64,000 bases of DNA. It comes from Anaerocolumna sedimenticola. GTDB taxonomy: Bacteria > Bacillota > Clostridia > Lachnospirales > Lachnospiraceae. The DNA is taken from the NCBI RefSeq assembly GCF_009931695.1, contig NZ_CP048000.1:4916501-4980500 (forward strand), written 5' to 3'. The translations under genes were made by a program, and so were the position numbers. The notes below the pieces were generated by a model, which was given only the letters and a program-made list of their open reading frames with translations, made no database searches and was not told the DNA's origin. Positions 45,354-55,398 of this stretch are shown piece by piece (positions within the stretch are counted from its first letter, which is position 1; every line of letters begins with the position of its first letter).

Positions 45354-45735
45354 TATATATTCCCCTTTCATAATATGAATACTCTAGATGATTTTTAAGG
45401 AGTATCCAAAGTTTTTACCAGAGTTTATATATATTATAATTAATTCACTTTTTTAACAATTGTAATAAATTTATAGTATTATTATTTTTTTAGTCTAATT
45501 ACATAATCTTTAATAACTTAATACACTTTTCTTCTGTTTTTTCTTTATTTTTAACTATATATTTTATAGAAATAATATATCTTCAATATTTAAATTTATA
45601 TTTACTATAACAAATCCAAAAATATTACAAATATCCAATAATAAGAAACACTATTATCTATTGTAATTATGTTTTAGTCAAAATTTATATTACATAAAAA
45701 TTTTTACGAAAAAAATTGTAATTACATTTTACGCA

Positions 45736-45779
45736 GAAACAACGGCTGCTGACTCGTTTCAGCCAGCAGCCGTTGTTTC
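45736..45779 (-). terminator. 16-bp hairpin after UroD-like gene
   Basis: GAAACAACGGCTGCTG (45736-45751) pairs perfectly with CAGCAGCCGTTGTTTC (45764-45779). The minus strand then becomes AT-rich without a clean T-run. The rest of 45354-45857 is very AT-rich with no gene seen. Confidence 0.7.
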
Positions 45780-45857
45780 GTATATATTCAGTTTTAGTTC
45801 GAATAAAAATTCATCTTACCAACATCATTTGAAACAGTAATCTGTTGTAATTTAAAT

Positions 45858-47098
45858 TCACCCGCCATAATTTCTAGCCAATTCCATCGCTATTCTTTCC
45901 CATTTAATCAAATTCTCAGGATGAAAAGCAACACTGCTTATATCCTTAAGTACTAAATCAAAAGAACAGCCGTTGCGGTAACAAGCATCAAAAATGTGTG
46001 TTAATTCACTGCGTATAGCCCTTCATCCACATTAGGTATTGCTACTGCTGCCGGATTCGCTTTGGCTGCCATAACATATTTCTTTCCAATACACTCAGCA
46101 GCGATATCAAAATCAGCCCAGGGCGTGACAGATATTTTCCTCAAGTTAGGTATTTTGGATACAATATCAATCTGATTATGCAAAGGTTCACAACACCCAT
46201 AGTACACCAGCCCGAATTGTTCCATAGCCCTGCACATATAAGGAATATCAAACTCATTCCTGGCTTCTGGTGACGCAGACGCAAAAACCTGTGCTGCTCC
46301 TCTCCCCCACACATCCTTAGCTTTAAAATGTGTTCCGTCAAAATTTTTCGATGGTAAATCATCCGAATAAGCCGTGGTACTGTGTACCGTATCCTGATAA
46401 CCTTCAAATAAATTTAATTCCTCATACTGACGTACTTTATCAATAAAAATTGATGTTAGTTTCTCTGCAATATCATGCATATACTCCGGACGAACCAGCA
46501 AATCAATCAGTGTATTTTCAACACCATGCAGTTGGGCAACATCATCCCAGAGAGTGTCAAATACCCAACGGTTACCGGTCAGCTTTACGGGAATAATATC
46601 ACCAATCATGTTTGCAATCAGATTATAACGTCGTTCCGACTCTTCTTTATCATAAGTAATGACTTCATTATGTAAAAGTTCCAGACAGGACTCATCTTCC
46701 ATCTGATCAATAAATTTATGGGAAACAATGTTATTCTCAGAATTTGTAGAAACCGTTTCTTCATTAATCTGCAATCCAATACCTGTTGTATGTATAACTT
46801 TACTAACTCCGATGAAAGGAGGGATTATCATATCGCCAGGAATATACTTCCATTTATAGAGTGTCTGCCTTATATATCTTTCTACGCTTTTAAGATATGG
46901 ATCTTCGCATTGCAGGGTTAATTCACCGTTTTGATTTAGTTCGTTCCAGGGCAGTTCATCTATTAATATTACAGGGCGGACCATATGTAAGTCTACCACT
47001 GCTTTATGCAGTTCTTTCCGTTTTAGATTCATATCATCATTTGCTGCCACAGCGAACTCCCTGGACAATTTTCTTAATATTTGTTCATCATGTGTCAT
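45858..47098 (-). pseudogene. UroD-like methyltransferase-family protein, frameshifted near its end
   Basis: The frame from the ATG at 47098 (AGGAGG upstream; the TTG at 47110 is too close to it) encodes a UroD/MetE-like barrel with ELPWNELNQNGELTLQCEDP, WVFDTLWDDVAQLHGVENTL, DVWGRGAAQVFASASPEARN and a Cys/His-rich GCCEPLHNQIDIVSKI. It ends early at 46001. One added base near 46012 (a single G in place of two) restores the frame as RSELTHIFDACYRNGCSFDL to NYGG at 45858, another ~50 residues. Proteins of this type often accompany glycoside operons; a role in methyl transfer is likely but unproven. Confidence 0.75.
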
Positions 47099-47154
47099 AG
47101 TAAGTATCAACCTCCTAATGTATTTATCAAACTTTGGGAAGCTCGCCCTATAAT

Positions 47155-49255
47155 TTAGGCCGTTATAAAGATACTCCGTGCATCATTATCTGAAGTACTG
47201 ATGCTTATCTGTATACTGCCGTTCTCTTTGCGTTCCCAGTCATTGGTTCCTATTATATTTACTTTTATGTCTGGATCTATAGGTTGCGTTAAATAGGAAT
47301 AGGTCCAGACCATCTTGTAAAAATCCCAATCATCCCATTCCCGCTTTTATAATCTATTTTTTCATATATTTCCAGGTTCGACCCAATAGAACCGGTATTT
47401 ACCGGATAATTTTCTACTACAGCTTTCGCAACTTTTTTATATGACTTTATAAAACTGCTTATTACATTTATCTCCTTTACGCTAAGACCTAACAAATCGC
47501 CCCATATTCCATTTCCGCCAAGTGTCATAGAAGTCATTGCGTTATTCCGGACCACAGTTGGTCCATCAGGGAAGAAATGTGCCAGAAATAGTATGGAAGG
47601 AATGAAAAATCATACAGTAAATTCTGTCTGCATATTTTTGACCTCATAACTCCCGGAAAACTAAATACATTCATAAAAGGCTCCATGAACACTTCTCTCT
47701 CATTTCCAAATAGCCGTAAATTCTGAGGTAATTCAAAATCCTTTGCATAAGGCCCATTATTAACATGAAAATACTTTCCAACAGAAAGATATCCTAAACC
47801 GACAAAACGCTTTTCTTCCGTAATATCATAATCTACTATAACATCAGGGCATAGTAATGCAACTTCTTCAACAACATGTATCATACTTAGCCCCATTTGA
47901 TAGCTGTAACAATCCAGCCTTTCCTGTACCGAATTATTCTCCCCGCCATGATGGTGTTTCGTACTTTGACATCCATATTGTCCCACTGCATCCCATTTAA
48001 AATAACTGACGCCCATTTTGTGATACATATTTACCATAACCTGTATTAAATAATCAGAGTATCCCGATGCCAGACAAACCTCATAACTCTCTTCTGTTTC
48101 CCAAATATTTCCCAAGTTCCTAAAACCATTATGTTCCTCAATTACATATTCAGGATGCTCTAAAAATATTTTGGATGTTTTGGCAACCGCAATTGGATTT
48201 AACCATAATCCAAGCTTCATACCATAGGAATTCAGTTTTTCATATATTGGCGCAAGTCCCCTGGGAAAACGGTTACTATCAACTTCCCAATCACCGGTTT
48301 TTTGATACCATCCGGTATCTAATACAAAAACATCGATTCCTAATTGATGCGCCACTTCAATCTCTTTTAGCATATGTTCTTCATTCATAGCAGAAAGATA
48401 GGACTCGTTCTTAAAATTCCGGTTACGTTCTTGATTATTCCAGGTATTATAATATATATATGGAGCTCTGGAAGCATTGTGAAGACTAATATATTTTAAG
48501 ATAAATTCTCTATAATATCGAAACATATCCTCCATATTACCTTCACAGACTGCAAATTCAAACCAGCAGGTCAGAAAAGGATTTTCAGAAGTAACTTTTT
48601 GACCTGAATAATAATTACCTTTTTTCGCAAGCAGCATAATGCTTAGTCCACCAAAATTTTTTATTTCAAATTCCAGATACCCGTCAGGATATTCCGCACC
48701 GTGTTCGTAAGCCATTAAAACACAATCCGTATCGCTGCATGCAAGAACTATCGGACCTACAACAGAAATTTGCTGTTTTTCAATATTGGTATTAATGGTA
48801 TGCAAATATGGATGATAACTATGAACAATTGGGTTAAAATCTGCAAACTGTAATTCAGCACAGTTGTTAATATTTTTATCTATTTTAATAGATGTATAAC
48901 ATATGGCATCTTTACCTTTGTTTTTTGTTAAGACAACTGAGTCAGAGCTGCTTAGTTTATATCTGTATTTTATGACTGGTGAATTTGGGAATACCCTTAG
49001 CTGAACATATAAATCCAGTAACTCCCCACTCTTATATAATACTGTTATCTCTTTTCCGCCATTATTTAAATGCCTTTCATCTTCTATAGATACAAAGCGG
49101 AATTCATTTTCTCTATATTCTTTTCCATTTATTTCAAATACCGGCAGAGATAATGCATATCTCTTTTTCTTATGGGTAATTACCTCTAAAAGGTATTCAT
49201 CTTTTCCATAACTTAAAATTGCATTATTTTCCAAATTGACACATAGCTCTTTCAT
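47155..49255 (-). pseudogene. GH36-like alpha-galactosidase-family glycoside hydrolase, two frameshifts
   Basis: The ~700-residue enzyme has an N-terminal beta-sandwich and a TIM barrel with VFVLDTGWYQKTGDWEVDSN, RFPRGLAPIYEKLNSYGMKL, LGLWLNPIAV and SYFKWDAVGQYG (nucleophile Asp expected). The first frame ends at ISSLMDQLWSGITQ; an added base in the G3 run at 47569-47571 gives ISSPDGPTVVRNNAMTSM and TLGGNGIWGDL. A second added base at 47310-47311 restores WTYSYLTQPIDPD and a terminal beta-domain ending at 47155. GGGGA supports the ATG at 49255. It probably releases terminal hexose from an imported glycoside; the exact linkage is unknown. Confidence 0.78.
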
Positions 49256-49274
49256 CAAAATCCCCATATATTAC

Positions 49275-49607
49275 TTAATTTTGATTAATGATTAGGGCTA
49301 TTAATTCAATTGGTTCATTGGTACGATTGTAGACAGCATGGCCAGAACCGTGAGGTGTAACCAAAATATCCCCAACATGAGCTTCCATTTCCGTCCCGTT
49401 ATCATCCATAACACAGCAGCCTTTTGCAACATAAAAAGATTCCATTTCTCCCTCATGTTCATGATAAGCTATGCTGCAACCAGGTTCAATTGTAATACGT
49501 GCATACATCCGGCCTTTATTATATAATTCTTCCGGTTCCTGCAGAAAATGCAGATGGACACCATCCTCTCCGATATGGATCCGTTGTTCTTCTATTTTAT
49601 GAAACAT
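49275..49607 (-). CDS. Small cupin-domain protein
   Basis: The ~110-residue single-domain cupin has the metal-binding motif ITIEPGCSIAYHEHEGEMES (two His and a Glu) and a second motif GDILVTPHGSGHAVYNRTNE (His). The ATG at 49607 has AAAGGATG seven nt upstream; the longer frame from 49649 lacks one. Small cupins act as sugar isomerases, epimerases or dioxygenase-like binding proteins. It lies between GH36-like and GH63-like genes in the same direction, so it probably handles the released sugar. Confidence 0.85.
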   Translation of the reverse strand: MFHKIEEQRIHIGEDGVHLHFLQEPEELYNKGRMYARITIEPGCSIAYHEHEGEMESFYVAKGCCVMDDNGTEMEAHVGDILVTPHGSGHAVYNRTNEPIELIALIINQN

Positions 49608-49682
49608 AATATCATCCTTTCTTTCAGAATCATAAAAAGTTAACACCATACTATTAAGTTCTGAATCGACACTCAGTATAAT

Positions 49683-51395
49683 TTATAATAAATATTCATG
49701 TGCCATAACAAGGAATACACTTGACGTCCAGGTGTAAGCTCTGTCCCTTAATCCAATTCCTGTGAGGGCATCAAAATTTTCAGCACATCCACTCTTTTGA
49801 ATCATACCGCAGAACTTATTTGCTACATTCTTCACCAAATCAGTTTCACCGCATTTATAAAGTCCATCCAATAAAATCATGGTGCTTGGAGCCCAAATTG
49901 GTCCCCTCCAGTAACCATCCGGTTGATAGTATTTACTTTTAGGACTTTCTGTAGCATATCCATAATCCGTTAAGAATTTATCACTTTTTAATACTTCAAT
50001 CATATTTTTACGTATTTCAGCGGGTAAACGATTTCCCAGTACAATTGATTCATAAAGTATTAAGCTGTCATTCTCAATGATTTCGTGAGTAGTATTCTTT
50101 ACCGCTTTGGGAAGGCCGTTTTGAAAGCAATGTTTCAGCATAATCTGAAGCATATTTTCGGATTTAAGCTGCCACATTTCAGCTTCTTCCTCTTTCTTCA
50201 ATTGCTTTGCAAGTTTTGCAAGTACTTCCATCTGTAAAATCAGAAATGCTTGTAATTCCGGCAGTTCCACCGGAGGCAAAATTCTAAAAGCAGTGGAATT
50301 ATCCCACCCGGAATCATTACCGTGATTATATTCACATATACCGTCATGGTCATGATCACGGTATGAAAGCCACCAATTTGTCCACTTGGTTATTCGGTTA
50401 TATGCTTCTGCTGCCTGTTCATCCGTTAATTTCATATGCTCCATCATCTTTGATAAAGCCCAGCCGTGTATCGGCGGCTTACAATAATTCCAGACAATAT
50501 GTACGTCATTAACACTATCTGGTATTAATCCTGTCTTATCCTGAAAATCAAACATAAGAATAAATTGATCCCATGCCAGTTTTGCATTATTATAAGAAAG
50601 AGCTATTGCATTAAAGCAATGATCCCAGCTCCATACATTACACATCCAATTTTTTGACATATACATGGAATCTCTGGTAAGAAATCCATCCTTTCTTACA
50701 ATACTGGACCAGTTTATATATGATGCTATTTCATGTTCATTTTTAAATTGATATGGAACGCTTGGCATGGATTGTGAGAAATTCAAAAAATCTCTTTCCG
50801 TTTTTTCTTTACACTCTTCATATTGAAAAGCATCGTAAATTCCGTCCCATTCTGTTTCTACTTCTTTTAAAATAATTAAGAACTTTTTATCTTTTGGTGC
50901 AAAATTTATTCTGCTGTATTCTGCACTACTTTCGTTCCAAACCTGATCTATTTCTGTTATACCTTCCTGTGCCCAAATCAAATATCTGCAATTATTTTTA
51001 AAACAATTTGCCATGTAACGGGTTTGATCCTGACCTGTTATTTCATAAATGTAATCGTATTGGGCATTATTTGTTAAAAAATCTAAAGTTAAACTTACAT
51101 TTTCTCCAATACCCTTTAATAATATTGTATTTTCATCAGCAAAACATATTCTGATCTGATCCTCTTTCATTGTGATACATAGTTCCGCCGGCCTGGCTTC
51201 GCATACATATTCAACCATTTTATTATCTACCTTGGGAATCAATCTGGCAACGAAAGGTACATAAGACGAAGCATGGATTGTTCTTAAATATAATCCTGCC
51301 TCATTATTCTTTCCATGAAAATTAGCAGCATTGTCTGAAATCGCCATATAAGAACCGGATCTGCTAAATGGTATCTGCTTTAAGTCAAATTTCAT
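49683..51395 (-). CDS. MGH1/GH63-like (alpha/alpha)6 glycoside hydrolase
   Basis: The 570-residue protein has an N-terminal beta-sandwich (about 1-200) and a C-terminal (alpha/alpha)6 barrel with NWMCNVWSWDHCFNAIALSY, QDKTGLIPDSVNDVHIVWNY, DHDGICEYNHGNDSGWDNST and YWRGPIWAPSTMILLDGLYK. The WDH and NDSGWDNS motifs with acidic residues and the WRGPIW motif are characteristic of the GH63/mannosylglycerate hydrolase-like group. No signal peptide is seen, so it is cytoplasmic. It is the first enzyme gene after the sugar ABC transporter and probably hydrolyses the imported alpha-glycoside. Confidence 0.83.
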   Translation of the reverse strand: MKFDLKQIPFSRSGSYMAISDNAANFHGKNNEAGLYLRTIHASSYVPFVARLIPKVDNKMVEYVCEARPAELCITMKEDQIRICFADENTILLKGIGENVSLTLDFLTNNAQYDYIYEITGQDQTRYMANCFKNNCRYLIWAQEGITEIDQVWNESSAEYSRINFAPKDKKFLIILKEVETEWDGIYDAFQYEECKEKTERDFLNFSQSMPSVPYQFKNEHEIASYINWSSIVRKDGFLTRDSMYMSKNWMCNVWSWDHCFNAIALSYNNAKLAWDQFILMFDFQDKTGLIPDSVNDVHIVWNYCKPPIHGWALSKMMEHMKLTDEQAAEAYNRITKWTNWWLSYRDHDHDGICEYNHGNDSGWDNSTAFRILPPVELPELQAFLILQMEVLAKLAKQLKKEEEAEMWQLKSENMLQIMLKHCFQNGLPKAVKNTTHEIIENDSLILYESIVLGNRLPAEIRKNMIEVLKSDKFLTDYGYATESPKSKYYQPDGYWRGPIWAPSTMILLDGLYKCGETDLVKNVANKFCGMIQKSGCAENFDALTGIGLRDRAYTWTSSVFLVMAHEYLL

Positions 51396-51453
51396 TATAA
51401 TATCCCCTTTTTCCGAATAAATCGTTAAAACTACTATTATATATTTTTCTGAG

Positions 51454-52280
51454 TCAACCTTTCAATCCAGAGAAAGATATTCCTTCTATAAAGTAGCGCT
51501 GTGCAAAGAAAAATACAATTATCATAGGAATAATGGCTACGGTTGATGCCGCCATAAGTAAATTCCAGGAACCCGTATATTGCCCAATAAATATCTGTAA
51601 ACCAAGTGACATGGTTTTTAAATAATCTTTATCCAGATATAATAAAGGTCCCATAAAATCATTCCAGGTACTCATAAAAGTAAATACACCTACAGAACAT
51701 AATGCCGGTTTCGCCATAGGCAGTACGATACGTGAAAAAATCACCAGATAGTTAGCCCCGTCAACCAGGGCAGCTTCATCATATTCCTTCGGAATCCCTC
51801 TTAAAAACTGACATACCAGAAAAATATTAAATGCATTTCCGAAAAATGCAGGTAAAATCAAAGGCCAGTAAGTATTATATAAACCTACGCTCTGCCAAAG
51901 AATAAACTGGGGATCATAATTACCGTATAAGGTATCATCATGGTAGAAAGAATCATTGCAAACCAGAAATTTTTTCCTTTAAAATTAAATCTTGCAAACC
52001 CAAATGCAATAAAACTGGAACTTGCAATCTGTCCGATAACATTTACTACAACCAAAAATATGGAATTTTCAAAATATCGTAAAAACGGAGCACGCTTAAA
52101 TGCAAGTACAAAATTATCAAAGCTGTACGATGATGGCATCCATTGAATGGGCATCGACATAATTTCCCTATCAGACATAAATGAACTTCTTACCAGCCAA
52201 AAGAATGGAAAGATCATTATGAGCGAAAGTAAAACCAAAGCCGCCATGCTGAATTTATTACTGAGTGATTTCATTTTCAT
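51454..52280 (-). pseudogene. Sugar ABC transporter permease (MalG/MsmG type), frameshifted
   Basis: Frames 52280-51885 and 51861-51454 form one ~275-residue permease. The first ends MMIPYTVIMIPSLFFGRA; an added base in the G4 run at 51909-51912 (C run in the gene) gives QFILWQSVGLYNTYWPLILP and continuity with AFFGNAFNIFLVCQFLRGIP. The EAA loop is IPKEYDEAALVDGANYLVIF. It has six helices and ends KG. It starts one base inside the upstream permease stop. It pairs with the MalF-type partner at 52280-53191 to import the oligosaccharide or glycoside. Confidence 0.88.
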
Positions 52281-53191
52281 TATTTATCTCCTCCTGTTTC
52301 GTAATAAACCCACTTATTCGATGTAGAAAATATCACTAACGTTAAAGCACCGACTATAACAAATAAAATCCAGGATAATGCAGCTGCATAACCCATTCTT
52401 CCGAACTTAAATGCATTACGGTAAATTAACAAGGAAAAGAACAGACTTGAATCCGCCGGGCCGCCGTCCGTCATAATATAAGACTGGGTAAATGTCTGAA
52501 GACAGCCAATGGTAGTCATGACAACGTTATAAAAGATAATTGGTGTCATAAGCGGTATCGTTATATGACGGAATGTTTGCCTGCCCTTTGCCCCGTCAAT
52601 TTTTGCTGCCTCATATAATTGGGGAGACACACCCTGGAGACCGGCCAGATAAATAATTACCGTATTTCCTGCACCCCATACGGCCATTACAGCCAGGCAG
52701 GGTATAACACTATTGGGCCCATATATAAAATTCTGGGTAGGCAGCCCCGTATTACGTAAGATACCATTTAATAAGCCATAGGTCGGATTATAAATATACA
52801 TCCATATTGCAGCACTGGCTACAACCGGAACAATGGAAGGAATATAAAATATCGTCCTGGCTAAGGAGATTAACTTTACTTTCATATTCAGAAGCATGGC
52901 AACAAGAAACGAAACAGCTACAACTAACGGTACAGTTAATACAGTGTAATATGCCGTAACTTTTAAAGACTTCCAGGTTAGTTTATCACCGAAAGCTTCT
53001 GCATAGTTTTTTAGTCCGATAAATTTCATAGGTGTAATAATGTTCCAGTCCATGGTACTAATATACAGACTATAGAGCATAGGGCCCAGACTAAAACATA
53101 AAAAGCCAATAATTCCAGGAGTGATAAAAATATAACCCCATTTTAAGTTTGATTTTACCAGATTATTTTTTATAGGTTTATTTTTATTCAA
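52280..53191 (-). CDS. Sugar ABC transporter permease (MalF/MsmF type)
   Basis: The 303-residue six-helix permease of the CUT1 family has the EAA loop QLYEAAKIDGAKGRQTFRHI, preceded by WGAGNTVIIYLAGLQGV. The N-terminus (LKWGYIFITPGIIGFLCFSL) is the usual first helix. It heterodimerises with the permease at 51454-52280. No ATPase lies in the window, as is common for CUT1 systems that share a central MsmK-type ATPase. An intercistronic hairpin separates it from the abundant binding protein gene. Confidence 0.92.
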   Translation of the reverse strand: MNKNKPIKNNLVKSNLKWGYIFITPGIIGFLCFSLGPMLYSLYISTMDWNIITPMKFIGLKNYAEAFGDKLTWKSLKVTAYYTVLTVPLVVAVSFLVAMLLNMKVKLISLARTIFYIPSIVPVVASAAIWMYIYNPTYGLLNGILRNTGLPTQNFIYGPNSVIPCLAVMAVWGAGNTVIIYLAGLQGVSPQLYEAAKIDGAKGRQTFRHITIPLMTPIIFYNVVMTTIGCLQTFTQSYIMTDGGPADSSLFFSLLIYRNAFKFGRMGYAAALSWILFVIVGALTLVIFSTSNKWVYYETGGDK

Positions 53192-53216
53192 AAGTACACC
53201 ACCTTGTCATCTTTAA

Positions 53217-53267
53217 TAACAGCCACTCACCTGCACTAACTTTAATGCAGGTAATGAGTGGCTATTA
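53217..53267 (-). other. Intercistronic hairpin after binding-protein gene
   Basis: AGCCACTCA pairs with TGAGTGGCT, with an inner CTGCA/TGCAG stem. On the minus strand it lies between the binding-protein stop and the permease start, where it would favour accumulation of the binding-protein message. Confidence 0.75.
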
Positions 53268-53290
53268 TTATTAGTTTTTATGTAGTTATG

Positions 53291-54727
53291 TTATTTCCAA
53301 GAACCTTCCAGCTTAGACTTAAGTGTATCTTCCACTTCCGCCATTGTTTCTTTTGCTGATTTAGAACCCAACCAAACCAGATCCATTGCAGGCACCAGAG
53401 TCTCGTCCATGATAGTGGAAAAATTCTTTAGTGTTACATTTTCACCAACACGGGATGCACCTGTTAAAATACCGGATGAGACTTCAGCCATTGTCGGATC
53501 ATAAGCTTTGTTCCAATTAGCATATTGTTCTGATGACGGATCCAGTGTTGTTTTTGTACTTGGAAGAGTTCCAATACCTACTCCTGTATCAAGAGATACT
53601 TGTACGGTATTATCAAAATCAGCCATAAAATCAAGGAATAATGCAGCTTCATCCGGATGCTCTGTTTTAGCAGACATTGAGTAAGCAGCAGACCAAACCA
53701 TATTGCTGGCCGCAGCTCCGTTTGATGTAGGAATCTGGGTAATACCAACATCAAATTTTTCTTTAGTAAAGTTACCGAGCAAAAATGTTCCGCCTATAAA
53801 CATACCCAGCTGTCCATTCATTAACATAGCTGATGTATCGGAAAATGCGCTGTCCATTACACCGGCCGTAGGTGCACATTGGTGAACCAGGGACAAATCT
53901 GCAATCGACTGAAGAGTATTGATAGCTGCATCAGAAGTAATATTTAGAGCATCACCGGCATCATTGGCAATTGAAGTACCGCCTGAATAAAGCAGTGGTA
54001 ACCAATAAATCCAGCTGTTTGTCATAGTAGTTCCGAACTGTGTGCAGCTGTTATAATCAAATCCAGAATCTTTTGGTCCTTTTCCATTTACATCTTTTGT
54101 CATAGCAATTGCTGCATTAACATATTCATCCCATGTCCAGGGTTTTGTTGCATCAGTACCGGGAGCTTCAATTCCGGCTGTTTTAAGCATATCTTTATTA
54201 TAATATAAAACGATTGTTGTGGAACCGTAATTAATACCATAAAGCGCATCGCCGCTCTTATAAAGCGCAGTATCAATCCATTTATCATCAGGATTGATAT
54301 TCATTTTCTTGAACTCCGGAGCCAGGTCTGCAGATACACCGGAACTGCCCCAGTCATTAATAAGGTATTCATTTAAGTAATATACATCCGGAAGCGTATC
54401 GGCAGCTACCAATGTATTCAATTTGCTTAAATAGTCACTTTGTGCAATATAGGTAGGTTCTACATTAATATTTGGATATTTCTTTTCAAAAGCTTCAATT
54501 AATGCATTTCCCATCTCCTGTTCTGCATCTGCCCACCAGGAGTAGAAAGAAATAGTTACTTTCTCGTCGCTGCCTCCATTCGTGTTTGAATCTGCTGTTG
54601 AACTTGAAGAACCCATAGTGGCATTGGTACTGTCTTGTGTACCTTTGGAGTTACTGCATGCTGATAATGAAATTATCATAGCAGCAGACAGTAGAATGCA
54701 CACAGCTTTTTTAATTGTCTTATGCAT
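53291..54727 (-). CDS. Extracellular sugar-binding lipoprotein (MalE/MsmE type)
   Basis: The ~478-residue SBP_bac_1 lipoprotein has the lipobox SLSAC (Cys about 24), a Ser/Asn/Thr-rich linker, then KVTISFYSWWADAEQEMGNA, DTLPDVYYLNEYLINDWGSS and YYNKDMLKTAGIEAP. The longest frame from 54880 adds a spurious N-terminal stretch; AAAGGAAAGG before the ATG at 54727 fits the signal peptide. It captures the oligosaccharide for the two permeases. It is the first gene of a minus-strand operon that continues through GH63, cupin and GH36 genes to the UroD-like gene. Confidence 0.9.
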   Translation of the reverse strand: MHKTIKKAVCILLSAAMIISLSACSNSKGTQDSTNATMGSSSSTADSNTNGGSDEKVTISFYSWWADAEQEMGNALIEAFEKKYPNINVEPTYIAQSDYLSKLNTLVAADTLPDVYYLNEYLINDWGSSGVSADLAPEFKKMNINPDDKWIDTALYKSGDALYGINYGSTTIVLYYNKDMLKTAGIEAPGTDATKPWTWDEYVNAAIAMTKDVNGKGPKDSGFDYNSCTQFGTTMTNSWIYWLPLLYSGGTSIANDAGDALNITSDAAINTLQSIADLSLVHQCAPTAGVMDSAFSDTSAMLMNGQLGMFIGGTFLLGNFTKEKFDVGITQIPTSNGAAASNMVWSAAYSMSAKTEHPDEAALFLDFMADFDNTVQVSLDTGVGIGTLPSTKTTLDPSSEQYANWNKAYDPTMAEVSSGILTGASRVGENVTLKNFSTIMDETLVPAMDLVWLGSKSAKETMAEVEDTLKSKLEGSWK

Positions 54728-54897
54728 ATTGTCCTTTCCTTTCTTATAAAATTCATTATTTTGTAATTTTTGTACTATCAGTTTAGCACTTTTATGGAGA
54801 ACCTTATAGTAAAATTTTATTAATACAATAGTAAAATTGTGCTGTATTTTATTTATTCTTTTTTGGAGAAATAATAGCATAGACAGTTATTCCATAT

Positions 54898-54917
54898 TAA
54901 GGTGATTCATCACCTTA
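54898..54917. promoter_or_regulatory. 20-bp palindrome upstream of sugar transporter
   Basis: TAAGGTGATTCATCACCTTA is perfectly palindromic with 9-bp arms. It lies about 170 bp upstream of the binding-protein ATG and could be the operator of the glycoside operon. Confidence 0.5.
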
Positions 54918-54931
54918 GTATGATATGCCTT

Positions 54932-54961
54932 AGTATATCGATATTACAATACCGATATACT
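54932..54961. promoter_or_regulatory. TATCGATATT-type dyad upstream of nfnA
   Basis: The 13-bp arms AGTATATCGATAT and ATACCGATATACT (one mismatch) share the composite site found at the rex promoter (35312-35339). It lies between the divergent sugar transporter and nfn operons, so either could be the target. Confidence 0.6.
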
Positions 54962-55076
54962 GATTTTTATATAACGGCACAAAATCTTAACGTTTGCTTG
55001 AATATTTTAACATACTGTCTGTTCATTAATTTTGTATGATTTTTTTATGTTAAACTATATGCATCTATATCCATTC

Positions 55077-55108
55077 TGGCATATCGATAACAGTATATCG
55101 ATATGCCA
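55077..55108. promoter_or_regulatory. Perfect 13-bp dyad upstream of nfnA
   Basis: TGGCATATCGATA and TATCGATATGCCA flank a 6-bp spacer. It contains the same TATCGATA core as the two dyads at 35312 and 54932. Confidence 0.65.
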
Positions 55109-55136
55109 TCTTTATATTACAAGATAAAATCAGAGT

Positions 55137-55154
55137 TTGTTAAAATAATAACGA
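55137..55154 (+). promoter_or_regulatory. Candidate Rex operator upstream of nfnA
   Basis: TTGTTAAAATAATAACGA matches the clostridial Rex consensus TTGTTAA-N4-TTAACAA at all seven left and five of seven right positions. It lies about 245 bp before nfnA, before the leader RNA. Confidence 0.5.
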
Positions 55155-55245
55155 TAAAATACAATCAACAAGATGTATCACACAGTTACGTCTTTAATAG
55201 GCATACTGTAACATTTACGGTCGCCTAAGCGGCCATGTTGCGTTC

Positions 55246-55398
55246 GTGTGAAAGAAAATATACTTAAAGGAAGGAATGCCACATTAAGATTCTTTCGCAC
55301 TTTTTATTTTTGACAATAGAATGCATGTCTTATCTGAAATCTATTGTTTGTGGCAGTAACACATCTGCGAGCAGATGTGTTATGCAATGGGTATTAAT
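55246..55398 (+). promoter_or_regulatory. Pseudoknotted redox-leader RNA upstream of nfnA (copy 2)
   Basis: Helix A: GTGTGAAAGAA (55246-55256) pairs with TTCTTTCGCAC (55290-55300). TGCCACA in its loop (55277-55283) pairs with TGTGGCA (55349-55355) outside, a pseudoknot. Helix D (ACAATAGA 55313-55320 / TCTATTGT 55340-55347) lies between, and helix E (AACACATCTGC / GCAGATGTGTT, 55358-55381) follows directly before the GGGT ribosome-site region and the ATG at 55399. The same elements in the same order precede hydA. I do not recognise a known riboswitch class. Confidence 0.7.

Noticed and set aside
55246-55398. c-di-GMP-II or other known pseudoknotted riboswitch
   Set aside because: The conserved motifs I know for these classes are absent; only the general H-type pseudoknot idea is shared.
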